This document shows, in pieces, positions 33,796 through 42,706 of a DNA stretch of 64,000 nucleotides. The position numbers were made by a program, and so were the translations under genes. Source of the stretch: Clostridia bacterium (GTDB lineage: Bacteria; Bacillota; Clostridia; Christensenellales; Aristaeellaceae); assembly GCA_017404985.1 (NCBI GenBank), contig JAFRBK010000052.1, positions 1 through 64,000 of the forward strand, given 5' to 3'. The stretch's first letter is position 1; each line of letters begins with the position of its first letter. The notes below the pieces were generated by a model that was given only the letters and a program-made list of their open reading frames with translations, had not been told where the DNA came from and ran no database searches.

Positions 33796-36700
33796 TTATT
33801 CGATCAGCGCCAGCAGCTCCTCCCGGGACAGGCTCATGAGGGAATTGCTCTGGCCGCTGATGATCGCATCCGCCAGTTCCTTTTTTGCTTCCTGAAGCTC
33901 CACAATCTTTTCCTCAATGGATTCCGCAGCAATCAGCTTCATCACCGTGACCTGCCGGGTCTGGCCGATCCGGTGGGCCCGGTCCGTGGCCTGATTCTGA
34001 ACCGCGAGATTCCACCAGGGATCATAATGAATGACGACATCGGCACCGGTCAGGTTCAGGCCGGTGCCGCCGGCTTTCAGCGAGATCAGGAACACCGGGG
34101 TGGTTCCGGCATTGAATTCGTTGACCAGGCGGAGACGCTCCTGCTTGGGCGTGGCGCCGGTGATCGTGAAGAAAGGGATTCCTTCTTTTTTCAGATCGGC
34201 GGACAGCAGGTCCAGCATGGAAGTGAACTGGGAAAAGACCAGCATCCGGTGGCCGCCGTCCATTGCGCTCTGGATTAAATCCAGACAGGCGGCCCGTTTG
34301 GCGCTGGTGCCATGATAATCTTCAAAGATCAGGGACGGGTCGCAGCAAAGCTGCCGCAGGCGGGTGATTTCCGCCAGAATCCGCATCTTATCCTCATTGT
34401 CGTCGGAGGAGGCTGCCAGCACTTCCCGCATATGGACCACCTGGGCATCATACAGCTTCCGCTGGTCTTCCTTCATATCCGCGGTCCGGACTTCCTCCAG
34501 CTTTTCCGGAAGGTCCTTCAGCACGTCCATTTTTTTCCGGCGCAGAATGAAGGGCTCCGTCATCCGGGAAAGCTGCTGTGTGATCTCCTGATTTTTCTGT
34601 TTCATGATGGGCGTTTCAAACCGGGCGGCGAATTCGAAAGAGGTATACAGGAAACCGGGCATCAGGAAATCGAAGATGCTCCAGAGCTCCGCCAGCCGGT
34701 TTTCAATCGGGGTGCCGGTCAGGGCAAAGCGATGGTCCGCCTTCAGGACCCGCACCGCTTTGGAGACATTGGCTTTCTGATTCTTGATATACTGCGCTTC
34801 GTCCAGAATAACGGCGGAAAAATGCAGCGGATGAACCAGCTCAATATCCCGCCTGAGCAGATCATAGGAAACAATATACAGATCGGCAGGATCTTCCTGA
34901 ATCCCCTGATAGATTTTCTTCCGCTGGGGAAGCGTGCCGTCTATGGGGACGGAGGACAGCTCCGGTGTGAACTTCCGGCATTCCTCTCCCCAATTGTATA
35001 CCAGGGAAGCCGGGCAGATTACCAGGCAGGGGCCGGAGGAGCCGGCTTTCTTTTGCGCCAGCATCCAGGACAGCATTTGCAGGGTTTTTCCGAGGCCCAT
35101 TTCGTCCGCCAGAATTCCACCGAAGCCGAACTGGGACAGGGTGGACAGCCAGCGGAAACCATAGAGCTGATAGGGGCGGAGTTTTTCTTCAAGATTCTCA
35201 GGCGCTTCAAAATCCGAATCCCGGATGGTCTGGAAAGAACGGATCAGGGATTTGAACTCCCGGTCCCGGGAAGCGGCCAGCTCCTCATGGGCTTCCAGCA
35301 GCTTATCCACATAGAGCGCCCTGTATTTCGGCAGGCGGACGTCCCCTTTCAGCAGCGCTTCCAGGGACAGATTCATGGATTGCAGGGCCTGGTCCATTTC
35401 CCGCAGACTTTCCGGATTGCGCAGGTCCACGAAGTCCCCGCTCCGGAGCCGATGCCAGCGTTTTTTCTGGCGGTAACTGGACAGCAGCTCCAGCAGTTCC
35501 TCCCGGGTCATGTCCTTCGTCTGGACGGACAGGTCCAGCAGGTCGCTTTCCAGCTTTACAGCCAACCCGGCCTGCGGGGCGGGACGGACCGAAATCCGGC
35601 TGAAGGCATCGCTTCCCTTGACAATGCCGAAACGGGACAAGGCGGCGACCCCTTCCGTTTTGATACGGAGGAGGTTTTCATCAGCGGCGGGAAGACAGAA
35701 CAGATGTTTTTCCGGAGAGGCATCCGGGAAATATTCCTGAACGGTTTCGAGGACCCGGCGCTCCTGGTCCGGATCCCGGGGGAAGGACGTTTCGGCAAGG
35801 GTAAAAAAGCCCAGGGGGATTTCGTTCGGGCCATACTGAATCATGGCTTTGCAGGTGATGTTCCGATCCAGATCCAAATAAAACGTAAACTCCGGTTCCG
35901 GCGGGAGGACGGCGTCCAGCAGGGGACCGACCTCATCCTTCAGGTCAATCTGTCTGGATTCCCGCAGGGCAGGGAGCACCCGGAAGGCAAATTCCGGGAA
36001 CTTTTTTTCGCCGATGACGCAGCGGAATTCGCCGTTCGGGCGGGCGATCCGAGCAAAGGGCTTCAGGTAATTCATCCCCTCCCCGGAAACCCGGCCGAAG
36101 GAAAAATCATCCAGGATATACTGGTATTTCTCCCCCTGCAGCAGACGGGGAATTCGTCCGGTTACGATGACCGACAACAGGCGGCCGCCGGACTTTACCG
36201 GAGACAGCCTGACTTCCGCCCGGGGTTCTGTTTCCTGAACCCTGACCGGACAGGTATCATTCCGGCCGCTGCTCTGCTGCAGAAGGACCATCGTTCCCTC
36301 GGCCAGATCATAAAACCGGTCCAGGCTGGATTTGTCCAGCGGCCAGCCGTTTTTATGCTCCGGTTCGATATAGTAGTTGAGGGCTTTTCCCAGACTGCGG
36401 AACATCCGGACATGGGACTCGATTTCCTGATACCAGGGGAGAGATTCCTCCGTAAAGGTTTCCCGGGAGAAGGCCAGGGTCAGCTTTTTGCCGAGGGGAT
36501 AATCCTTCTTTTCCTCCACCGCGTCCACCAGCGCGAAAAAATCCTTGAGCAAATAAACCCGCTCCCCCGAACGGGTGATATCGAAGGTTACCTTGATTTC
36601 ATTACTGTACCGCTCATAGGCAAGGCGGGGCGTCAGGACAATATCCGGCACAAGGGATACCGGGGATGCTTCCTCTGACTGCTGCGCCTGCGCATCCTTC

Positions 36701-37629
36701 TCCTCCATAACGGCACCGGCCAGCATGGACAGCAGACCATAGCCGTTATAATCTGTCTGATCACCGGGATTACGATCCACGACGTATTTCCGCAGGCGGA
36801 GCCAGACTGCCATTCCATGGGCACAGAGCTGCGGTGCTACGGCGGGACGCCCATAACCTGCAAACCGGGAACGCAGAGACAATTTGCCGCAGGAACAGGT
36901 AAAGCCCTGTATATCTTCCTGAGAGAGCACCAGCTGGACCCTGTTCCGGTCTATCTGGTCATTGGCCTGCAGGGCCTGGTCCCCGTCCTGGAAAAAGCCC
37001 TGCTTTATCGAAAAAAAGCGGGTGTCGCTGTTCGCGGCATACTGCTCAGCCTGCTCGAAATCGAACTGGCTGATTTTCAGGTTCACTTTTTTCAACGCTT
37101 CATCCAGGTTAAAAAAGGTGTTTGGGGGAAGCGGATCCAGTTTCCGAAGAACATGTTCCACCGGGAGCATCAGGTTTTTCTTGGACTGGATGACCGCTTC
37201 CCGGGCGGCTGCCGCGGTACGTTTGGCCTTTTCCTCCGGGGTTTCAACCATAGTAAAGGGACCATGAACCTTCTCCCAATGGAACATCAGGCTTGCCAGA
37301 TGGCGGCAGAGAATCCCCATTTCTCCCTGAGAGCAGTCGCAGGAAAAGTAGTTGGCATAGTAATCCGGGCGGCTTGTCTGAAGCTTTCCTCCGTACAGCA
37401 GATTCCAGTCCGGATAGTCCGCGAGCTCCTCCGGAGTGGTTGGTGCATTATGGACCTCCACATAGAAGCCGCGGATGGTTCTGCAACGGGCGCGCTTATC
37501 GTCCGGGCTGGTGTAAAATTCATCGATACAGCCGTTTTGCTCGTCGGTTTCCCCCAGCCTGAGGGTTTGCTTGCTGAAATATTTACGCCAGTTCCAGGTG
37601 GAATCGGAGAACATCTGCTGTTGCTGCAT
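33796..37629 (-). CDS. SNF2-family helicase with SWIM zinc finger
   Basis: A 1277-residue protein. A SWIM zinc-binding motif (CDCSQGEMGILCRH, about residue 75-90) is near the start and a second SWIM-like CSCGKLSL lies near 265. The C-terminal 450 residues form a complete SNF2/RapA-type ATPase: DEMGLGKTLQ, VILDEAQYIKN, LTGTPIENRLAELWSIF, LVFSQF, SLKAGGTGLNL and TDRAHRIGQTRQV. Bacterial members remodel DNA- or RNA polymerase-bound complexes; the exact role is unknown. ATG 37629 follows AAGGAG. It is divergent from the HAD gene over promoter cassette copy 2. Confidence 0.92.
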   Translation of the reverse strand: MQQQQMFSDSTWNWRKYFSKQTLRLGETDEQNGCIDEFYTSPDDKRARCRTIRGFYVEVHNAPTTPEELADYPDWNLLYGGKLQTSRPDYYANYFSCDCSQGEMGILCRHLASLMFHWEKVHGPFTMVETPEEKAKRTAAAAREAVIQSKKNLMLPVEHVLRKLDPLPPNTFFNLDEALKKVNLKISQFDFEQAEQYAANSDTRFFSIKQGFFQDGDQALQANDQIDRNRVQLVLSQEDIQGFTCSCGKLSLRSRFAGYGRPAVAPQLCAHGMAVWLRLRKYVVDRNPGDQTDYNGYGLLSMLAGAVMEEKDAQAQQSEEASPVSLVPDIVLTPRLAYERYSNEIKVTFDITRSGERVYLLKDFFALVDAVEEKKDYPLGKKLTLAFSRETFTEESLPWYQEIESHVRMFRSLGKALNYYIEPEHKNGWPLDKSSLDRFYDLAEGTMVLLQQSSGRNDTCPVRVQETEPRAEVRLSPVKSGGRLLSVIVTGRIPRLLQGEKYQYILDDFSFGRVSGEGMNYLKPFARIARPNGEFRCVIGEKKFPEFAFRVLPALRESRQIDLKDEVGPLLDAVLPPEPEFTFYLDLDRNITCKAMIQYGPNEIPLGFFTLAETSFPRDPDQERRVLETVQEYFPDASPEKHLFCLPAADENLLRIKTEGVAALSRFGIVKGSDAFSRISVRPAPQAGLAVKLESDLLDLSVQTKDMTREELLELLSSYRQKKRWHRLRSGDFVDLRNPESLREMDQALQSMNLSLEALLKGDVRLPKYRALYVDKLLEAHEELAASRDREFKSLIRSFQTIRDSDFEAPENLEEKLRPYQLYGFRWLSTLSQFGFGGILADEMGLGKTLQMLSWMLAQKKAGSSGPCLVICPASLVYNWGEECRKFTPELSSVPIDGTLPQRKKIYQGIQEDPADLYIVSYDLLRRDIELVHPLHFSAVILDEAQYIKNQKANVSKAVRVLKADHRFALTGTPIENRLAELWSIFDFLMPGFLYTSFEFAARFETPIMKQKNQEITQQLSRMTEPFILRRKKMDVLKDLPEKLEEVRTADMKEDQRKLYDAQVVHMREVLAASSDDNEDKMRILAEITRLRQLCCDPSLIFEDYHGTSAKRAACLDLIQSAMDGGHRMLVFSQFTSMLDLLSADLKKEGIPFFTITGATPKQERLRLVNEFNAGTTPVFLISLKAGGTGLNLTGADVVIHYDPWWNLAVQNQATDRAHRIGQTRQVTVMKLIAAESIEEKIVELQEAKKELADAIISGQSNSLMSLSREELLALIE

Positions 37630-37660
37630 ACGGGAAGACTCCTTCTCTTTTCTCGGAAAT

Positions 37661-37729
37661 ATTATAGAGGGGCGGGGTTCATTTTTCAAGCGAATCCGCC
37701 TTGCCCGGGGTTCGGCGGGATGGTATAAT
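37661..37729. promoter_or_regulatory. Divergent promoter cassette, copy 2
   Basis: Minus strand: TTGAAA (37684-37689), 17 bases, TATAAT (37661-37666), toward the SNF2 gene. Plus strand: TTGCCC (37701-37706), 17 bases, TATAAT (37724-37729), toward the HAD gene. It matches the cassette at 31728-31796 over most positions, including AAGCG-ATCCGCCTTGCCCGG. Confidence 0.8.
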
Positions 37730-37762
37730 CAGCCAGAGAAAACGCGGAGGGAGGGAACGGCG

Positions 37763-38566
37763 ACGGAGAAGGCCAAAGCGCTGCTGTTCTTTGATATTGA
37801 CGGCACCCTTTTTGACGACGGCAGCAGGCTTCCCGCTTCCGTCCGCCCGGCACTGGAGAAAGCCAGGGGAAACGGGTGCCTGCTGTTCCTGAACACCGGC
37901 AGAACCATATGCAATATGGATCCGCGGCTGAAGGACCTTCCCTGGGACGGGATGGTTACCGGCTGCGGTACCCGGGTGACCTGTCGGGGGAAGACGCTGC
38001 GCATGCTGGAATATCCGCTTCCGGACTCGCTCCGGATCCGGGAAATGATTTCCCGCAGCGGCGTTCCGGCAGTGTATGAATGCGACACGGCGATGTATTT
38101 TGATCCGGCGTATGCGCGGCTCGAAGTGATCGGCCGGTTCCGGAAGTTTTCTGATAACGCAGGGATTGCCAGGGATATCCGGGAGGACGATCCGGAATTC
38201 CGGGCGGTGAAGATGTTCTGTTTCGCGGATACGGAGGAGCCGATCCGGAAAGTGCTGGCGGAGCTGAAAGATGCCGGGTATCCTTATGAGGCGATTGACC
38301 GGGGAAGGGGCGGATGGGAAATTGTTCCTGCCGGATGCTCCAAAGCCGGGGGCATTGAAATTATCCGGGAAGAACTGGGCGTGCCGCTGGCGGACTGCTA
38401 TGCTTTCGGCGACGGGCCGAATGACCTGGCGATGCTGGAACATGTGCCGAACAGCATTGCTATGGGCAACGCACCGGAGGAAATCCGGGAGAAATGCGCC
38501 TTCGTCACCGACCGGCCGGAAAATGACGGGATCGAGAAGGCGCTGCTCAGCCTGGGGCTGATCTGA
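37763..38566 (+). CDS. Cof-type HAD phosphatase, apparent ACG start
   Basis: A 267-residue HAD IIB (Cof-like) phosphatase: LLFFDIDGTLFDDGS, FLNTGRT, the cap domain, KAGGIEIIREELGV and YAFGDGPNDLAML. The frame is open upstream, but the promoter TATAAT is at 37724-37729, so translation must start after about 37735. No ATG, GTG or TTG occurs in frame there. ACG 37763 lies 7 bases after GGAGGGAGGG and aligns with the expected Met (xEKAKALLFFDIDG). A rare ACG or a downstream CTG start, or a start-codon mutation, is implied. Confidence 0.8.
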   Translation, partial: TEKAKALLFFDIDGTLFDDGSRLPASVRPALEKARGNGCLLFLNTGRTICNMDPRLKDLPWDGMVTGCGTRVTCRGKTLRMLEYPLPDSLRIREMISRSGVPAVYECDTAMYFDPAYARLEVIGRFRKFSDNAGIARDIREDDPEFRAVKMFCFADTEEPIRKVLAELKDAGYPYEAIDRGRGGWEIVPAGCSKAGGIEIIREELGVPLADCYAFGDGPNDLAMLEHVPNSIAMGNAPEEIREKCAFVTDRPENDGIEKALLSLGLI

Positions 38567-38591
38567 AAAGTGCCTTTGAAAGCCCCCCTTG

Positions 38592-38812
38592 ATTCGCCGG
38601 CGAATTGGCGAATAGGCGAATAGAGGCCTCCAGGCCTTGAAAAATAAGGAAAGTCTATTCGCCGAAATTTGGCGAATTGGCGAATAGGCGAATAGGCAGT
38701 TGACGAATTGGAGCCTCCAAGCCTTGAAAAATAAGGAAAGTCTATTCGCCAGGTGGATTTGGAAATTGGCGAATAGGCGAATAGGCGGCGAATAGGGTTA
38801 TTGGCGAAACGG
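38592..38812. repeat. Tandem repeats of about 65-86 bp rich in GGCGAATAG
   Basis: Unit boundaries fall at ATTCGCC (38592, 38657, 38743). Each unit has several GGCGAAT(A/T)GGCGAATAG hexamer steps. The first two also carry the block GCCTTGAAAAATAAGGAAAG. GGCGAA and TTCGCC are each other's reverse complement, so units can fold. No spacer-repeat regularity like CRISPR is present. Confidence 0.75.
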
Positions 38813-38830
38813 CGAAACCACTTTGAGAAC

Positions 38831-38926
38831 CTGCCGGTGATACTAAAGAAAAGTGTTACTAAAAAGGAAGATGCCCGGTGGTTCTGTTCTCAGAAGCCGG
38901 TGACACTCAAAAAAAGTGTTACTAAA
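38831..38926. repeat. Two direct repeats of about 34 bp
   Basis: GCCGGTGATACTAAAGAAAA plus GTGTTACTAAAA (38833-38865) recurs as GCCGGTGACACTCAAAAAAA plus GTGTTACTAAAA (38896-38926), about 62 bases apart. The function is unknown. Confidence 0.65.
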
Positions 38927-39281
38927 ACGCCTGTGATGGGGACAGATACGAACAAATCGCCCGAGTACACTCAAGAATCAGTACACTCAAAACAGCGGAT
39001 TTGGAGACCGAAGCGTGAAAACGGGCGGAAAAGGAAGCTTTGTGTATCAGTTTTTTTGTGTATCAATGCCTACAAAGAACAATAAATGATTAATTTGGGG
39101 CAACAATCAAGCAAATGCGAAATATATGTGGGACTTGACTGCGTGGGACTTGACGTTGTGGAAATTATAAAGCGAAAGTGAATTGGTTGAGTGGAATGTT
39201 TTTCGTGCAAAAAATCATCTATACCATAATATTTATAGCACAAAAAATATTGATAAAAGAACGAAAATAGAGCAAAAAATA

Positions 39282-39311
39282 TTGACGTTCACAATTGGGC
39301 TGTTGTAGAAT
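39282..39311 (+). promoter_or_regulatory. Promoter of the DUF4143 ATPase gene
   Basis: TTGACG (39282-39287) and TAGAAT (39306-39311) are 18 bases apart in AT-rich sequence, about 40 bases before the reading frame. Confidence 0.65.
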
Positions 39312-39351
39312 GAAATAGCCAAATCATTGTTTTGGATGGGGGGAATCTGAC

Positions 39352-40683
39352 ACGCTGAAACGAAAAGCATTGGGCCAGCTGAAGACGTGGAGGAACAATG
39401 AAAACCGGAAGCCTTTGCTGGTTGAGGGACCAAGGCAGGTTGGAAAGACGTTTATTATTCGGGCTTTTGCAGCAGAAACCTATGAAGCTTGTTATGAGCT
39501 AAATTTTCTGAAAACTCCTACCTTGAAAAGCATTTTTACGGGGGACCTGAGTCCGGATACGATTTTGGCAGGTATTCGACTTTCCTTTCCCGAACAGCGG
39601 CTGGCACCTGGCAAGACATTGGTTTTTATCGATGAGATTCAGGCGTGTCCTGACGCGATTACCGCGTTGAAGTTTCTTGCTGGGGATTCCAGGTTTGATG
39701 TGATTGCTTCTGGTTCATCCCTGGGAATGGTCCACGCGCAGACATCCTCCTGGCCTGTGGGGCAGATCGAATACCTGGATATGTGGGCGCTGGATTTTGA
39801 AGAGTTTCTATGGGCAATTGGCCTTGAAGAGGATTTGATGGATGTAATTAAGGCTTATAAGACAGGAAAAATGATTATACCGGAAGCAGTCCATCAGAAA
39901 ATGAACTCTTTTCTGATGCAGTATCTTGTCATCGGAGGAATGCCCGAGGTTGTGAATGCTTTCGTTCCGGAAAAGGATTATCTGGCGGCGGATCAGGTTC
40001 AGCGGAGAATCTACAGGGACTATACAGCAGATATTGCCCATTACGCAGCACCAGAAATCAGACTCAAGGCACAGGCCTGCTGGAATTCGATTCCTGCACA
40101 GCTTACCAAGGTTAACCATAAATTTCAGTATGGCGTAGTGGAAAAACGGGGAAACAGACAAAAATTCGGTTCTTCTGTTGACTGGCTGACGGCATCAAGA
40201 ATGGTACTACAAATCCATAATGTGAATAAAGTGGAATATCCGCTGAAGAATCAGATTCTGGAGGAAAACTTCCGGCTATATCCATCGGATATCGGACTCC
40301 TTATTTCGACGTATGATTTCAGCCTGAAACGGGCATTTCTTTTTGAACAATCTGAAGACAACTTGTCAGAATTAATCGTATTCCGTACCGCCAAGGGAGG
40401 AATTTTCGAGGCACTTGCTGCCGATATGCTCTGCAAAAAAGGATACTTTGAGAAGTGCTGGTTTTATCGCAATGAAGCCGGCACCGTCGAGATCGAGTTT
40501 CTGATTGAGGGGACAATAGGCGTTACTCCGATAGAAATTAAAGCAGGAAACAGTAAAACAAAATCGCTTGATAAGATTCTTTCGGATGAAAATATCATAC
40601 TGGGATACAAATTTGCCAATCAGAATGCAGGGACTTTCGGCAAGAAGATTTCCCTTCCGATGTACATGCTGCCGTTTATATAG
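39352..40683 (+). CDS. AAA ATPase with DUF4143, apparent ACG start
   Basis: A 443-residue member of the AAA_14/DUF4143 family. Walker A is VEGPRQVGKTF, Walker B LVFIDEIQACPD, sensor IASGSSLG. The DUF4143 region with its nuclease-like end (EIEFLIEG, TPIEIKAG) fills the C-terminus. These proteins are common in anaerobes, often as lone accessory genes; their role is not settled. Family members start M-L-K-R-K-A. Here that Met position is ACG 39352, eight bases after GGGGGG, with CTG 39355 next and TTG 39370 the first usual start but with a poor ribosome site. AT-rich composition suggests transfer. Confidence 0.8.
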   Translation, partial: TLKRKALGQLKTWRNNENRKPLLVEGPRQVGKTFIIRAFAAETYEACYELNFLKTPTLKSIFTGDLSPDTILAGIRLSFPEQRLAPGKTLVFIDEIQACPDAITALKFLAGDSRFDVIASGSSLGMVHAQTSSWPVGQIEYLDMWALDFEEFLWAIGLEEDLMDVIKAYKTGKMIIPEAVHQKMNSFLMQYLVIGGMPEVVNAFVPEKDYLAADQVQRRIYRDYTADIAHYAAPEIRLKAQACWNSIPAQLTKVNHKFQYGVVEKRGNRQKFGSSVDWLTASRMVLQIHNVNKVEYPLKNQILEENFRLYPSDIGLLISTYDFSLKRAFLFEQSEDNLSELIVFRTAKGGIFEALAADMLCKKGYFEKCWFYRNEAGTVEIEFLIEGTIGVTPIEIKAGNSKTKSLDKILSDENIILGYKFANQNAGTFGKKISLPMYMLPFI

Positions 40684-40803
40684 AAATCCAATACAATGAT
40701 ATTCACGCCGATTGTAGCGACGACAGAGCTCATCTGAAAAAACAGCAATAATATACGAGTGATATTTTGCTATATGTGGCTATTGAGAATAACGAAAACA
40801 ATG

Positions 40804-40855
40804 AAAAAAGGAACTGCCTCACATTTGATCTTTTTAATCATTCTGAGGCAGTTCC
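40804..40855 (-). terminator. Terminator of the first Opp operon
   Basis: GGAACTGCCTCA and TGAGGCAGTTCC (40810-40855) form a perfect 12-bp stem with a 22-base loop. On the minus strand a T-run (TTTTTT) follows. It lies just after the OppA stop. Confidence 0.85.
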
Positions 40856-40883
40856 AATCATGTTTTCCAGTGTTTACAGATGA

Positions 40884-42650
40884 TTAGTCTTTATCTGCAT
40901 AGGTCCAAATGACATCACCGCCAGCCAGACGAATGACATTGTGTACTGTGGGTTTCATCATTTGGGGTGTGGTATAGAAATAGATGGGGTTCACGCCGCC
41001 TGTAGCCATCAGGATATTCTCAGCTTCGGCAGCCAGCTTGGAACGCTCAGCAGGATCAGTTGCGGCCTTAACGGCGTCAACAACTGCATCATAGGCTTCT
41101 GCCCAGGTCTTGTCGCCGGTAGGTCCCCAGTAAGCACCGATACCGGCATCTTTGGTGACCTCACTATTACGGGTATAGTCGCCGATGCTGCGTCCGAGAC
41201 GCGGATAGTTATTGCCGGAAGCGGAGATGAAAATCTCGAGGAAGTTAACAACATCGTTGAAATCAGAAACCCAGCCCATACGTGCAGCTTCGGCATCGCC
41301 TGCTTTCAATTTGCTCTGCAGGGTCGCCCAGGCTTCCTGGTTCACAACACCCTGAATGCCAAATTGATTCCAAGTTTCCTGAACATACTGTATGATTGCC
41401 GCGTTATTGCCACTATTGTTGAAGGCAAATTCGATGGAGGGGAAGTCAGTAAAGACAAGGTCACCGCCTTCAATCGAGCCGGTGCAGGGGTAACCCAGAT
41501 CAATCAGGGTTTTCAAAGCTTCCACCTGGTCAACAGTCAAATCAGGATTTACATCAGAAGGAGTATTAGTGCCAGTATACCAGGTGTTGTAGCCTTCAGC
41601 GCTGCGCACATCGGTGTTCAGGCCATCAGCTAAACCGATCGGATAGAAACCGGTGGCAGGCGCTTCGCCGCCCTTAGTGACATAGGTAACTACTTCATAA
41701 CGATTAATCAACTGGCCCAGTGCAAAACGAGCTTTGCTCTGCTCCTGAACAGTCAGCTGCTTAGCCGCGGGACTCAGGTCCTTATGGACATTGAACAGGA
41801 TATACCATGTACCTTGAGTGGGGTAGAATTCCAGTTCACCGGGATAGGTGGCATTCAGCCGTTCATATTCAGAAGAAGAGATGGATTGAATATAATCTAC
41901 GGTGTTGTTTTCATAAGCTGTCAAGATAGCTGTATTGTCTTCAGACAGATAGAATGTAAGGCCGTCCAATTTGACATTCTCGGCATTCCAATAATAGGGA
42001 TTCTTGACAAAGGTGATTTTGTCGTCTACGGAATACTCGGTCATGATAAAAGCACCGAGTCCGATGAAGGTTTCTGGCTTGGTAGCCCAGATGCCTTCGT
42101 TATCCGCAAGATCTGTACGGACAGGATAGAAAGGAACGAAGGCACAAAGATCCAGGAAATAGCTGCAGGGCTGCGGGAGATGCACAACAAACGTGCGAGC
42201 AGCATCATCCACATCAATATCCAGGGAGCCATCGTCTTTCCGGCTGATGACATCGTACAGGAAGCCATAATCGGCACCAAGTTCAGCGGAAGCAGCGCGT
42301 TCCCAGGAAGCCTTGATCTGGCTGGCGGTTGCATCCGTGCCGTCAGACCACTTTAGACCTTCACGCAGGATGAAGGAGTAGGTTAGACCGTCGGAGGACA
42401 ATTCAACGGATTCAGCCAGTTCAGGCTTCATGACAGGATTGCCATTTTCATCCAGCTGGTAGCCCATCAGTCCGGCAAATGCGGAACGGATAATGTTGGA
42501 ACCGGCAGAAGCACTATTCAGTGCCGGATCCATAGAGAGGGGAGTGCCGCCACCCAGGAAGAGGCTGATGGTTTTGCCTTCCGCTTGCGCGAAGGAGCAG
42601 AGACCCATAGCCATAGCCAGGACCAGCACGAGAGCAAGGATTTTTTTCAT
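40884..42650 (-). CDS. oppA: Oligopeptide-binding protein, OppA-like (operon 1)
   Basis: A 588-residue family 5 solute-binding protein. The signal peptide is residues 1-23 (MKKILALVLVLAMAMGLCSF, AQAEG). Family features are SMDPALNSAS near the start, ILREGLKWSDGTDATASQI, and a C-terminal EAYDAVVDAVKAATDPAERS helix. It binds peptides outside the cell for the OppBCDF importer encoded upstream. Unusually it is the last gene of its operon. ATG 42650 follows AAGGAGG. Confidence 0.92.
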   Translation of the reverse strand: MKKILALVLVLAMAMGLCSFAQAEGKTISLFLGGGTPLSMDPALNSASAGSNIIRSAFAGLMGYQLDENGNPVMKPELAESVELSSDGLTYSFILREGLKWSDGTDATASQIKASWERAASAELGADYGFLYDVISRKDDGSLDIDVDDAARTFVVHLPQPCSYFLDLCAFVPFYPVRTDLADNEGIWATKPETFIGLGAFIMTEYSVDDKITFVKNPYYWNAENVKLDGLTFYLSEDNTAILTAYENNTVDYIQSISSSEYERLNATYPGELEFYPTQGTWYILFNVHKDLSPAAKQLTVQEQSKARFALGQLINRYEVVTYVTKGGEAPATGFYPIGLADGLNTDVRSAEGYNTWYTGTNTPSDVNPDLTVDQVEALKTLIDLGYPCTGSIEGGDLVFTDFPSIEFAFNNSGNNAAIIQYVQETWNQFGIQGVVNQEAWATLQSKLKAGDAEAARMGWVSDFNDVVNFLEIFISASGNNYPRLGRSIGDYTRNSEVTKDAGIGAYWGPTGDKTWAEAYDAVVDAVKAATDPAERSKLAAEAENILMATGGVNPIYFYTTPQMMKPTVHNVIRLAGGDVIWTYADKD

Positions 42651-42706
42651 AGGGTTTTCCTCCTTGAAATAATGTATTCACGCCATATAGGCGGAATCAA
42701 CGAGAA

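Larger units (their letters stand above)
38567..39280. other. Gene-free, repeat-rich stretch
   Basis: This stretch has no convincing gene. It contains two kinds of short tandem repeats (38592-38812 and 38831-38926) and smaller duplicates such as GTACACTCAA at 38965 and 38981. The open frame 38801-39085 is mostly repeat translation. Confidence 0.6.

Noticed and set aside
34312..36678. Plus-strand open frame of 788 codons
   Set aside because: Antisense to the SNF2 helicase gene; composition is typical of a shadow frame and no ribosome site is present.
38592..38926. Possible CRISPR array
   Set aside because: Units vary from 65 to 86 bases, there are no regular spacers of equal size and no cas genes nearby.
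38801..39085. Possible 94-codon gene
   Set aside because: Most of it is translation of the two GTGTTACTAAAA repeats; no ribosome site or domain.
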